From NCBI GenBank assembly GCA_002753095.1, contig PDZU01000002.1, forward strand, positions 1 through 64,000: DNA of 64,000 nucleotides. The letters run 5' to 3'. Below, piece by piece: positions 34,388-42,427 of this stretch; the stretch's first letter is position 1, and every line of letters starts with the position of its first letter. The position numbers and the translations under genes were made by a program. The notes under the pieces were generated by a model, which did not search any database, was not told where the DNA came from, and saw nothing but the letters and a program-made list of their open reading frames with translations. This DNA comes from Magnetococcales bacterium. GTDB lineage: Bacteria; Pseudomonadota; Magnetococcia; Magnetococcales; Magnetaquicoccaceae.

Positions 34388-35111
34388 GTATTCTCTCTCT
34401 CGATAAACCATACATCTCCAGTCTTTCCCGTAGGTACCCCGGCAAATCGAAGCGCAGTTTACCAATATTATTTTGTTTTGAAAAGAATTTTTTATAATCC
34501 AAGCGCATTTTATCGCTGTGGTGCGCGAACTCTTCCAGAAACGGCGGCTCGACGCTGTAAGATTCGGCATGAATGCAAGGGCCTATGATTGCATGGATTT
34601 CGTTAATTGAGGCGCCGCTGGCGCGCATGCCGTCCAGACAGGCTTCGCTGACTCCGTGCAACGCGCCCCGCCACCCGGCATGTGCGGCACCGATCACTCT
34701 GGCCTGAGGATCTGCAAACAGCACAGGCACACAATCAGCGGTGAGAATGGCCAGCACAACGCCGGGTGTACGGCTGACCTGGGCATCCGCTGCGGGGGGC
34801 GTGCTCCAGGGTTCGGCAGTGGTGTGTACAGTGTGGGTGCCGTGTACCTGATCAAGAAAGCTGATCCAACGCACGGCAGGCCCTAAGACTTGGGCAACCC
34901 GGTGCCGATTGATGGCCACCGCCTGCGCATCATCCTGCACGTGTGTGCCCAGATTTAAGCTGGCATGCGCTCCCTGACTGACGCCGCCATGGCGGGTGGT
35001 GAAAAAATAGAAAATGCCCGGCCACCCCTGCCCATTTTCTGCAGTCAATAGTGGAATTGTTACTTGCTCTCCATTGGGGGAGTCTGTCATACTAAAGGAC
35101 TTTATTTGCAT
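34272..35111 (-). CDS. pgeF: PgeF/YfiH-type multi-copper polyphenol oxidase-like purine nucleosidase
   Basis: Clears wrongly built peptidoglycan precursors and acts on purine nucleosides. It shows FTTRHGGVS, ADCVPVL and GAAHAGWRG (the zinc His/Cys/His set) and the C-terminal FFSHRH...GRQMGGILL. The last 38 residues overlap the lytic transglycosylase start, yet match the family end, so the overlap looks real. ATG 35111 follows AAGGAAG. About 279 aa. Confidence 0.87.
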   Translation of the reverse strand: MQIKSFSMTDSPNGEQVTIPLLTAENGQGWPGIFYFFTTRHGGVSQGAHASLNLGTHVQDDAQAVAINRHRVAQVLGPAVRWISFLDQVHGTHTVHTTAEPWSTPPAADAQVSRTPGVVLAILTADCVPVLFADPQARVIGAAHAGWRGALHGVSEACLDGMRASGASINEIHAIIGPCIHAESYSVEPPFLEEFAHHSDKMRLDYKKFFSKQNNIGKLRFDLPGYLRERLEMYGLSRERIHDAKQCTCSRNNDFFSHRHATQRHIAPCGRQMGGILLV

Positions 35112-35227
35112 GAGCCGATCTTCCTTGCTCCGGATGCCGTGTGGACCGGGGCTGTTTGGTTCCGGCACCTGTGGCACAAGCGGCAGGATGACGGAACATT
35201 TTTATCAGTGAGCCGAAAGGAGGCGCT

Positions 35228-35638
35228 GTGGCTTTTTACGAAACCATCTATATCTTACGTCCAGACCTGACCACCGAACAAGTGGAGCAGATCAACAAGC
35301 GGGTTGCCGATATTATCGCCGGGCAAGGGGGCAAAATATTGGAAACCGAATTGTGGGGACGCCGTCAACTGGCCTATCCGGTCAAAAAAACCAGCAAAGG
35401 TTTCTATGTTTTTCATGTGGTCGAGGGGGGTGGTCCCCTGGTAGCCACCTTGGAAGCTTGGCTGAAAATCAACGAAGATGTTCTGAAATATCAGTCCATA
35501 TCGGTGCGCAAGCCCAAGACAGGTCCGTCGCCCCTGGTGCCGTTCGAGGAAAAACGGACTGAGGGTGAAGGAGCAAGTCAACTTGCCAACGAAGAGGAAG
35601 AGGCCGCCTCGGCCATCAATGCCTTCGAGGATGTGTAG
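35228..35638 (+). CDS. rpsF: 30S ribosomal protein S6
   Basis: Starts GTG 35228 after AAAGGAGG. MAFYETIYILRPDLTTEQVE and ELWGRRQLAYPVKK are typical S6. The C-terminal tail ends in ANEEEEAASAINAFEDV, a Glu-rich end that might suit RimK, whose gene end lies at 63.8 kb. First gene of rpsF-priB-rpsR-DUF2232-rplI. Confidence 0.95.
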   Translation: MAFYETIYILRPDLTTEQVEQINKRVADIIAGQGGKILETELWGRRQLAYPVKKTSKGFYVFHVVEGGGPLVATLEAWLKINEDVLKYQSISVRKPKTGPSPLVPFEEKRTEGEGASQLANEEEEAASAINAFEDV

Positions 35639-35988
35639 TGCCTGATCCGGTTGTCGCTTTGCCGCCACGGGCCAACCAGATCGTCTTGGCGGGTACCCTG
35701 GCAGACGAACCGGAATTTCGTTTTACACCGTCAGGTCGATTGCTTGCCTGTCTGACCGTGGAGCATCTCTCCCAACAAGAGCAGTTTGCCGCCCAGCGCA
35801 TCGAGGTGCGTATGGGGGTTCTGGCACTGGGAGATTTGGCCGAATGGTGTCGTCCGCTGCGTCCAGGTCAACTGCTGCAGGTGGAGGGCAGGCTCAATCA
35901 AAAGCGTTGGATTCGGGATGGCAAGATCCGCTGGGGTCAGGTCGAACTGTGGGCGGAGCGCATCGCTCTGTTGCCAGAGTCTCTCTGA
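35638..35988 (+). CDS. priB: Primosomal replication protein N
   Basis: A single-strand DNA-binding OB-fold protein used in replication restart. RANQIVLAGTLADEPEFRFTPSGR is the family N terminus. 116 aa. It starts at GTG sharing its first base with the rpsF stop (TAGTG). Located between S6 and S18 as in many proteobacteria. Confidence 0.88.
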   Translation: MPDPVVALPPRANQIVLAGTLADEPEFRFTPSGRLLACLTVEHLSQQEQFAAQRIEVRMGVLALGDLAEWCRPLRPGQLLQVEGRLNQKRWIRDGKIRWGQVELWAERIALLPESL

Positions 35989-36065
35989 ATGGCCTTGTGT
36001 GGCCCAGGCCGCCGAGTCGTTGATTCCTTTTGGAACCTTTTTCAGAATAGTAAGGATTTTTTTCC

Positions 36066-36380
36066 ATGTCAGATTTTGCTGCTGCCGAGAGCGCCAACTC
36101 GGATCATCGCTCCCCGGAGTCGGGTAGCGAAGGGAATGCCCGTCCATCTGGCGGTTTCCGTCGTCCATTTTTGCGTCGTCGCAAGGTGTGCCTGTTTTGT
36201 GCGGATAAAACGGTCACCATCGACTACAAGGATCCCAAACTGCTCCTGCGTTTCATTACCGAGCGGGGTAAAATGGTTCCCAGTCGTATCACCGGTGTTT
36301 GCGCACCCCATCAGCGCCATCTGAGCAAAGCCATTAAACGGGCGCGTAACATTGCTCTGTTGCCGCATCTGGTTGCCTAG
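36066..36380 (+). CDS. rpsR: 30S ribosomal protein S18
   Basis: 104 aa with the S18 core [20 protein letters not shown] and [14 protein letters not shown]. Two cysteines (KVCLFC) suggest the zinc-linked form. An N-terminal extension of about 30 low-complexity residues precedes the core. AAGGA lies upstream. Confidence 0.95.
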   Translation: MSDFAAAESANSDHRSPESGSEGNARPSGGFRRPFLRRRKVCLFCADKTVTIDYKDPKLLLRFITERGKMVPSRITGVCAPHQRHLSKAIKRARNIALLPHLVA

Positions 36381-36538
36381 CAACCTCTGGGTATGGTGCA
36401 GGCTTCCGTCAAACAGCATCGGTCCATGTTTACCCCTTTGCGCCACGGTGATGGTGTGCGTCGTGCGGGGGGTACTGCTGCGGATTGCCCGCAGTGGTCT
36501 GCAAACAGGGCGTTGCCGGTCAATGCGGGGCGCAACGC

Positions 36539-37495
36539 ATGTTGAGTCGCTTGACGGTACACCCTTTTGCAGCGGGAGCAATGGCAACGTTTCTTTTGTT
36601 GTTGCCGCTCTGGGTGCCATTGCTGACGCCGTTGCAGGCGCTGGTGCCGCTGCCTCTGTTGTTGGTCAGTTTGCGTCTGGGCAACAGAGCAGCGCTTATC
36701 GCCGTGTTGGTGCTGTTGACTGGTGCGAGCGTGGTGGGAGGTGGATGGCCGTTTCCGTTGGCGGTCTTCCTTCTCTTTGCCGCCTTTCCGTTGCTGGCGG
36801 CGCGTTTGCTGCGCATGGGTTGGCAGACCAGCCATTGTGCCTTTATTGCCTTTTTGCTGGGTAATGTGGTGTTGTTGCTTCTCTTGGGGGGTAGTACGCT
36901 GCTGGGCTGGGATCTGCCCGTGTTGTTGACCCGTGAGATGAATACCATGAAAGAGGCTGTCATGACGGCCCTCACCGAGCAAGGCACGGGCAATGCTGCC
37001 GTGGTGGAGCTTGGCATCAGTCTGGACCGTATCATTGCCTGGGTCAGTCTCTTGCTGCCAGCCATGGTGCTGACCAGTTGGTATCTGATCCAGATGGCCA
37101 ATTTGTTGATTGCGCGCAATGTGGTGCAGCGCTGGGGTGGTGCGGGGTTGGCAGGCGAAAATTTGGCAACGGTACGCCTGCCCTTCCTGTTGGTTTGGCT
37201 GTTGATCGCGATGGCCGCTTTGGCGCTTTTTGCGCAGGGGGCGTGGCGTTATGTCGGGATCAACTGGGGGCTGTTTTTGGCCATACCCTATTTTTTTCAG
37301 GGGTTGGCTATCCTGCAACGGGCTTTGCAATGGTACCGGGCCAGTCCGGTGGTGCGGGCTGCTGTCTATACGGCTCTCTTTTTTTGGACCGGTTTAGTCC
37401 TGCTGGTTTTGCTGGTGGGACTTTTCGATACGTGGATTGATTTCCGTCTACGCTTTTTTGACAACAAAGAAGGTGAAAACCCTTCGGGGAGGTGA
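36539..37495 (+). CDS. DUF2232 (YybS-like) membrane protein
   Basis: About 318 aa with eight or so hydrophobic helices, placed between rpsR and rplI as in many alpha- and other proteobacteria. The opening LTVHPFAAGAMATFLLLLPL and WYLIQMANLLIARNVV fit DUF2232. Function unknown. ATG 36539 is preferred to the TTG at 36485 in the track. Confidence 0.8.
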   Translation: MLSRLTVHPFAAGAMATFLLLLPLWVPLLTPLQALVPLPLLLVSLRLGNRAALIAVLVLLTGASVVGGGWPFPLAVFLLFAAFPLLAARLLRMGWQTSHCAFIAFLLGNVVLLLLLGGSTLLGWDLPVLLTREMNTMKEAVMTALTEQGTGNAAVVELGISLDRIIAWVSLLLPAMVLTSWYLIQMANLLIARNVVQRWGGAGLAGENLATVRLPFLLVWLLIAMAALALFAQGAWRYVGINWGLFLAIPYFFQGLAILQRALQWYRASPVVRAAVYTALFFWTGLVLLVLLVGLFDTWIDFRLRFFDNKEGENPSGR

Positions 37496-37500
37496 TTGCT

Positions 37501-37953
37501 ATGGAATTAATTTTGCTCGAGAAAATCGGCAAATTGGGAGATTTGGGTACGGTCGTCAAGGTGCGCAACGGGTATGGACGCAACTTCTTGATTCCGCAAG
37601 GCAAGGCGTTGCCCGCCACGCCGGCCAATCGGGCCCGTTTTGAGTCCGAGCGCCAAGCCTTCGAAGCGCGCCAGGAGGCGATCAAACAGTCGGCAGAAGA
37701 TTTGGCTGTGCGCATCCAGGAGGTAACGGTGTTGTTGGATCGTCCGGCGGGATCTTCCGACAAACTGTTCGGTTCGGTGACCAATGGCGATATTGCCCAC
37801 TATTTCCACGAGAAGGGTATTGAGGTGCCGCGCAGTACCATTGATGTGCCACGGCCCATTCGTACCCTGGGTGAGCATCTGGTGCGTATCCGTCTGCACC
37901 CGGATGTGGTGCCGGAGATTACCATCACGATCACCCGTCGCGTCAACCGCTAA
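37501..37953 (+). CDS. rplI: 50S ribosomal protein L9
   Basis: 150 aa, beginning MELILLEKIGKLGDLGTVVK with GYGRNFLIPQGKA, the L9 signature. Five bp after the DUF2232 gene, with GGGGAGG upstream of the ATG. Last ribosomal gene of the operon. Confidence 0.95.
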   Translation: MELILLEKIGKLGDLGTVVKVRNGYGRNFLIPQGKALPATPANRARFESERQAFEARQEAIKQSAEDLAVRIQEVTVLLDRPAGSSDKLFGSVTNGDIAHYFHEKGIEVPRSTIDVPRPIRTLGEHLVRIRLHPDVVPEITITITRRVNR

Positions 37954-38087
37954 GGGGGAGTCGTTCTGCCGGCGGGTGGTATTTGGCGAGAGGCGGTTAC
38001 GGTTTCCACGGCTACAGGGGGGCAGCCCTCTGCCTGGGGGCTTTTGCCGTGGCCCGCCCTGGAGAGTGTGTGTAAAAGGAGACGACC

Positions 38088-38315
38088 ATGCCATTGTACG
38101 ATTATAAGTGTGATGCCTGTTCAACCCGTTTTGAGGTTGATCACCCCATGTCGGCCCCACCGGTCAAGGAGTGTCCGCATTGCGGTGCCCAACAGGTGCG
38201 CAAGATTCTCTCCACGGGGGGGATCAGTGTTCGGACCAAGAATATTGGTTCATCCAGCGCCCCACCGCCCATGTGTGGGAGTGGAGGCTGCGGGGGCGGC
38301 ATGTGTGGTTTGTAG
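38088..38315 (+). CDS. FmdB-family zinc ribbon protein
   Basis: 75 aa: MPLYDYKCDACSTRFEVDHP and ECPHCGAQQVRKILSTGG form a two-CxxC zinc ribbon; a Gly/Cys-rich tail (CGSGGCGGGMCGL) ends it. AAAAGGAG precedes the ATG. The family is often a small regulator of amidase or unknown partners. Confidence 0.85.
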   Translation: MPLYDYKCDACSTRFEVDHPMSAPPVKECPHCGAQQVRKILSTGGISVRTKNIGSSSAPPPMCGSGGCGGGMCGL

Positions 38316-38336
38316 TGTGTCGTCAGGAGGTTGCAG

Positions 38337-38370
38337 AAAAAAGCCGGAGGGATATGCTCCGGCTTTTTTT
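38337..38370. terminator. Bidirectional rho-independent terminator
   Basis: AGCCGGAG ... CTCCGGCT flanked by A6 on the left and T7 on the right, between the convergent fmdB-like and cnoX genes. Confidence 0.88.
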
Positions 38371-39235
38371 ATGAAAAAAGGATAGCCGACAATTTGGGCC
38401 GATATTCGGCTACCAACGGGTGACCCTGTCCCAGCAGATCAAAAACTTGCAGCAAGGCTTTGCGGGCTGGGGATTCCTGGCTGTTTTTCTCCCGCCGCAG
38501 GGCTTCCAGGAACTGCTCCATCCCTTCGGCGTAGCGCTCGTGGCGCACCATGGCATGACCCAGGTTCAGGCGGGCGGCTACATTGCCGGGGGCGATGGCC
38601 ACTTTTTCTTGCAACTCTTCCAGGTTGTCCTTGTTTTGACTGCTCCCAGAGAAGGCAATGCGGGCGCGCAACAGTTTGCCTTCCTGGCTTTCGGCTGTTT
38701 TCATGGGCAGGCGGGCAAAATATTTGGCGGCCTCTTCGCTACGTTGCTGGTTGAGCAGAACGCGAATCATCCCGAACAGGCCCAATACATGGTGGGGATT
38801 TTGTTCCAGAACCTGCGAGAAAAGCTCGCCAGCCTTGTCCCAGGCGCCCTGGTCAGCCAAAATACCAGCCTGTTGGGCCAGACGGTCTAACGGGGAGGGA
38901 ATGGCTCGATCCAGAAACTGACGGATGGCTTGTTCGGGCAGAGCACCAGTAAACTCATCTTCCACTTCGCCATCCACGAACAGTTTTACTGCTGGAATGG
39001 AGCGTACCTGAAACTCTCTGGAGAGTTCGGGGTTTTTGTCGGAGTCGATTTTGGCCAGCACGAAGCGATCAACCATCTCCCGTTGCAATTTTTCCAGGAC
39101 GGGCCCCAGGGCCCGACAAGGCGCGCACCAGGGGGCCCAAAAGTCCACCAGAACGGGTACGTCGCTGGAACGTTCCAGCACATCCCGATCGAAGTTGCTT
39201 TGATCCACCTCAATCAGCCATGCATTATTTTTCAT
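38369..39235 (-). CDS. cnoX: Thioredoxin-TPR chaperedoxin (YbbN/CnoX)
   Basis: 288 aa: an N-terminal thioredoxin domain with active site WCAPC (VDFWAPWCAPCRALGPVL), then about four TPR-like helix pairs (LFSQVLEQNPHHVLGLFGMI, RLNLGHAMVRHERYAEGMEQ). CnoX holds unfolded proteins and protects them from oxidation. E. coli CnoX has lost the CxxC, but here it is intact, so this form can probably act as a reductase too. Its stop lies inside the terminator. Confidence 0.9.
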   Translation of the reverse strand: MKNNAWLIEVDQSNFDRDVLERSSDVPVLVDFWAPWCAPCRALGPVLEKLQREMVDRFVLAKIDSDKNPELSREFQVRSIPAVKLFVDGEVEDEFTGALPEQAIRQFLDRAIPSPLDRLAQQAGILADQGAWDKAGELFSQVLEQNPHHVLGLFGMIRVLLNQQRSEEAAKYFARLPMKTAESQEGKLLRARIAFSGSSQNKDNLEELQEKVAIAPGNVAARLNLGHAMVRHERYAEGMEQFLEALRREKNSQESPARKALLQVFDLLGQGHPLVAEYRPKLSAILFS

Positions 39236-39363
39236 CGATGGTCACCCCATTATCCAGTGATCGGTTCATCAGATCGCGCACACTCCTGCGATCCACCCCT
39301 GAGGATACACGCAGCCCCGTTACTATTCAACCGGGTTCACACAGGGCAATTGCATTTGCTAAA

Positions 39364-39522
39364 ATGGGGTCAAGGGGAGATTATCTCCCCTTGCGGGTGC
39401 AGGGCGGAGCCCTGCTGAAATGGCGCGCTTTTAACGAAGCAGATTTGCGCAGCAAATCTGCGCAGCGCGCCCAAATTTGTGCCCCGCAGGGGCACGCTTC
39501 TGGAGGGCGGCAGCCCGACATG
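39364..39522 (+). repeat. Short repeat copy A-B-C (R8)
   Basis: A (AGGGGAGATTATCTCCCC, then GCAGGGCGGAGCCCTGC), B (GCAGATTTGC/GCAAATCTGC in GGCGCGC), C (GTGCCCCGCAGGGGCAC). It ends abruptly after GGGCGGCAGCCC without D or H. Apart from this and the tRNA promoter, the 39236-39663 gap holds nothing obvious. Confidence 0.8.
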
Positions 39523-39621
39523 CACCGTGTTGTTGGAGTATGGCTGGCGAAAAAATCCAAAAGCAGCGACTCTGCATCCGGGTGGATTGATTGCCTGTAC
39601 CGGGGCGGCGCAGGAAAACCA

Positions 39622-39650
39622 TTGAATGCGACCACGGCCTTTGCTAAACT
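39622..39650 (+). promoter_or_regulatory. Promoter of tRNA-Leu
   Basis: TTGAAT-17 nt-TAAACT, ending 14 bp before the mature tRNA. Close to the sigma-70 consensus and well placed. Confidence 0.7.
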
Positions 39651-39663
39651 CCTTCGAGTTTGT

Positions 39664-39748
39664 GCGGATGTGGTGAAATTGGTAGACACGCTGTCTTGAG
39701 GGGGCAGTAGCTCACGCTGTGCCGGTTCAAATCCGGCCATCCGCACCA
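39664..39748 (+). tRNA. tRNA-Leu (anticodon GAG), CCA encoded
   Basis: A 7-bp acceptor stem GCGGATG/CATCCGC, the anticodon loop TTGAGGG giving GAG, a long class II variable arm (tagctcacgctgt), the T arm GCCGG-TTCAAAT-CCGGC, and encoded CCA. Confidence 0.95.
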
Positions 39749-39798
39749 ATCCCTGTTTTACACCTGTCACAGCCCCTTCTTGCGTCTCTTTTCCCAAT

Positions 39799-40224
39799 CT
39801 ACCCAACCTTCGGTACCTGTACGGCAAAACCCTTTTGCCGCCACTCGGTAATGCCTCCCAACAGTTCACAGGCGATCAATTCGTGCTCGAGAAAGCTTTC
39901 CAGAGCGATGGCGGTACGGGGGCCGGTACGACAGATCAAAATATATTCGTGCTGCGGGTCAAAGGCATCTGGACTGAATTTGTCGTGAAAACTGGCCGAA
40001 AAAACGGCGGTGTTTTCCAAATGTTGCAGGTCATGATCACACGGAAAAAGTTGTGATCCAGGAATGATGCCCTGCGCCTGTTCTGTCGGAGTGCGCACAT
40101 CCAGCAGCGTGACCTGTGGCGGCAGGCCATTGTGCAGGAGTTGTTGCAACTGCTCGACAGAGATCATCTCTGCCGCCATCGCTTTTGCCAAGATTTGTTC
40201 TGAGTTCACAGCTTGATTGGTCAC
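39799..40224 (-). CDS. Rhodanese-like sulfurtransferase domain protein
   Basis: About 141 aa, one rhodanese domain with VTLLDVRTPTEQAQGII and the active-site loop LICRTGPRTA bearing the Cys. Transfers sulfane sulfur or acts as a sensor; in a sulfur oxidiser it could help cytoplasmic sulfur trafficking, but it is not in a dsr/hdr operon. GTG 40224 has AGGAG seven nt upstream; GTG 40230 is the alternative. Confidence 0.82.
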   Translation of the reverse strand: MTNQAVNSEQILAKAMAAEMISVEQLQQLLHNGLPPQVTLLDVRTPTEQAQGIIPGSQLFPCDHDLQHLENTAVFSASFHDKFSPDAFDPQHEYILICRTGPRTAIALESFLEHELIACELLGGITEWRQKGFAVQVPKVG

Positions 40225-40316
40225 GATCACTCTCCTCTATGCAACGGTGGTTTTGCCACGGTCGGCCATTCTCTTCACTTCTGACAGCGGCGTAAAGGTA
40301 TGACGATCCCATTGTG

Positions 40317-40757
40317 TCAGGGAAGCGGTGTGGGCCGTCCGGCGACAAGCAGTTGCACACCCAGTGTAGCAAGGGCATTTTCCAGGCGTGGCAGCTTGGA
40401 AGGATGGTCGGGATCCAGGAGGCGCCTGATCTCCTTTTCATCGAGGTTAAGACGCTTGGCAAGGGCCGTTTTGCTGACGCTCTGCTGCCGCATGGCCAAG
40501 TAAAGGGTGGCCTTGCAGGCGAGCAGGGCAGGGATGGTTACCCAAACTTTGCTGCGCTGTGCCGCCGGGATGGGTAATGGCTGGTTGGTGCGCATGCGCT
40601 GGGCAACGGACAACGTCAAAGCCTCTCTGAGGGCAGAGAGAACCCCTTCCAGGGAGCTGCCTTGTCGGGAAAGTTCTGGCAGGTCAGACAGATGGGCCTG
40701 CAGGCGTTGATCTGGTAACTGGCGTACAACGACCGGAAAATAAAAAGAGGTTTCCAT
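40317..40757 (-). CDS. HicB-like antitoxin/regulator without a toxin partner
   Basis: 146 aa: an N-terminal HicB-like domain (METSFYFPVVVRQLPDQRLQ, SSLEGVLSALREAL) and a C-terminal HTH (KTALAKRLNLDEKEIRRLL, then LENALATLGVQLL). No HicA-like small ORF is next to it. It could be a solitary transcription regulator, and the three dyad sites upstream are natural candidates for its own operators. No clear SD. Confidence 0.75.
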   Translation of the reverse strand: METSFYFPVVVRQLPDQRLQAHLSDLPELSRQGSSLEGVLSALREALTLSVAQRMRTNQPLPIPAAQRSKVWVTIPALLACKATLYLAMRQQSVSKTALAKRLNLDEKEIRRLLDPDHPSKLPRLENALATLGVQLLVAGRPTPLP

Positions 40758-40862
40758 ACGGGGAGATCCAGGCAGAGGCGCTGCACAGGCGATGTTGAGC
40801 GCAGGCACAACAGGACATTATCTGTATCGGCAGAAAACGGCGGAACATGAGAAAAAAATTTT

Positions 40863-40878
40863 CGGACATATTTGACCG
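40863..40878. promoter_or_regulatory. Dyad operator site 1 (CGGACA-N3-TTGACCG)
   Basis: cggaca-tat-ttgaccg. One of three matching sites in the gap between the HicB-like gene and the flagellin gene. Confidence 0.55.
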
Positions 40879-40917
40879 TATCACAGGCGTTGAAGCGGTC
40901 AAGCAGGTCAGGTGATA

Positions 40918-40933
40918 CGGACAATGTTGTCCG
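40918..40933. promoter_or_regulatory. Dyad operator site 2 (CGGACA-N3-TTGTCCG)
   Basis: cggaca-atg-ttgtccg, the most symmetric of the three; arms CGGACAA/TTGTCCG are perfectly complementary. Confidence 0.6.
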
Positions 40934-40957
40934 AAATGAAAGCGCAGCAGGCGGAAT

Positions 40958-40973
40958 CGGACAAAATTGACCG
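40958..40973. promoter_or_regulatory. Dyad operator site 3 (CGGACA-N3-TTGACCG)
   Basis: cggaca-aaa-ttgaccg. A half-site in reverse (CGGTCAA) also occurs at 40896-40902. The remaining 40974-41240 holds three copies of an AAAATCAAC word but no gene or clear promoter. Confidence 0.55.
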
Positions 40974-41240
40974 AAATTTGTGCGCAAGGATGCACAATTT
41001 TTCGGGACTGCGATGGAAAAAATCAACGATCATCAGATAAAATCAACCATGCGTGAAAATAATGCTGAAAATCGCATCATCGTTACCGGGTAAATGCAGA
41101 TAAATTTCTTGACTGGAGTCGCTTTTACCGGCATCAATAGTGCCACTTCCGATGAAATTCGGCGGATGTTACGGTAAAAATCAACTATCCCGATCCCGGT
41201 CGGGTGGACGGAATCACTAGAGCAACAGGAGTCACCATCG

Positions 41241-42092
41241 ATGAGTATCTCCATCAACAATTCCAGCACCGTGTTAATGGCCCGTCAGGCTTTGGAACAG
41301 TCCAACGCGGCCTGGAGCAAAAGTTTGCAGCGTTTGGCCACGGGCAGCAAGATTGTGACTGCCGGTGATGCACCGGGGATGATCTCTTTTGCCATGCGGT
41401 TGGCTTCGCAAATCAGTGGCATGACGGCAGCCAAGCAGAATGCCAATGATGCGTTGTCGCTGTTGCAGGTGGCGGATGCCGCCCTGCAGGAGAGTGCGGA
41501 CGCTTTCCAGCAGATTCGGGATTTGGCGGTGGATGCCAGCACCGATACCAAGACCAGCAGTGATCGGGCGGCTTTGCAGGAAGAGGTTGAGGGGTTGGTG
41601 GCCGAGATCAGTCGTTTGGCCTCGGACACCACCATTTTCAGTCAGACCCCCTTGGATGGCACTCTCAATCTCAACATGATGGTGGATCCCAACACCGGAC
41701 AGACCTTCAACATCACGTTGGGAGGGGCGACGTTGGACGATTTGATCGGTGATGCCACCGGTTCGGCTTTGGCCGTATCCACCTCGGCTGGTGCGGATGC
41801 AGCCGTCGACGTGGCCGACACGGCTTTGGATTCCATCAGCATGTTGCGGTCGACCGTGGGGGCGTTGCAGAACCGCCTGCAATCGATTGTCGACACGTTG
41901 GATGCCACTTCGCTGGGGTATACCCAAGCCTATTCCCGTGTGGTCGACAGTGACATTGCCGAGGAGAGTGCCAATGCCACCAATCAGTCTATTCGGCAGC
42001 AGGCGAGCATGGCTATCCTGGCCCAGGCCAATCTGCAGGCGCAATCATTGTTGAAACTGTTGACCCTTTCGACAATCGGTGCCAATGCATAA
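41241..42092 (+). CDS. fliC: Flagellin
   Basis: 283 aa. Conserved N-terminal D0/D1 helices (SLQRLATGSKIVTAGDAPGM, then NANDALSLLQVADAALQESA) and C-terminal helix (TNQSIRQQASMAILAQANLQ). The variable middle is short, so the filament surface domain is minimal. AGGAG precedes ATG 41241. No other flagellar gene is nearby. It has its own terminator. Confidence 0.93.
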   Translation: MSISINNSSTVLMARQALEQSNAAWSKSLQRLATGSKIVTAGDAPGMISFAMRLASQISGMTAAKQNANDALSLLQVADAALQESADAFQQIRDLAVDASTDTKTSSDRAALQEEVEGLVAEISRLASDTTIFSQTPLDGTLNLNMMVDPNTGQTFNITLGGATLDDLIGDATGSALAVSTSAGADAAVDVADTALDSISMLRSTVGALQNRLQSIVDTLDATSLGYTQAYSRVVDSDIAEESANATNQSIRQQASMAILAQANLQAQSLLKLLTLSTIGANA

Positions 42093-42124
42093 TTGCCCAC
42101 CAGCAATTATTGCAGTGCAATATA

Positions 42125-42163
42125 CGCCCCTGTTCTCCATTTTGAACAGGGGCGTTTTGTTTT
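42125..42163 (+). terminator. Rho-independent terminator after flagellin
   Basis: CGCCCCTGTT ... AACAGGGGCG followed by TTTTGTTTT. Confidence 0.9.
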
Positions 42164-42289
42164 ATGGGTGGTGGTATTGTTGCGTTGGCCTCCATTTATA
42201 TTGCAAACATGAATTTGCAAATCTAGCGAATTTGATAATTATCTAAATTTTTCCAGCGTTTGTTTATATTAGAACTTCAGGATTTCCTG

Positions 42290-42319
42290 TTGTATGAATG
42301 GTCGCGCTTGGTTTATACT
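42290..42319 (+). promoter_or_regulatory. Candidate promoter for dsrABL
   Basis: TTGTAT-18 nt-TATACT, about 110 bp upstream of the dsrA ATG, in an AT-rich gap (42164-42427) with no gene. Confidence 0.4.
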
Positions 42320-42427
42320 CGCGGCAATTAATCGATTGTGGATGCAATTGAGGCGGAATCATTGGAAAGATGCAGTCTAACTGGTTGTTTATTATCTCTA
42401 TCTGAACCTCTCGCCAAGGAGTGTCGC

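Noticed and set aside
41160-41240. Sigma-28 promoter before the flagellin gene
   Set aside because: TAAA words are present but no GCCGATAA-like -10 at the right distance.
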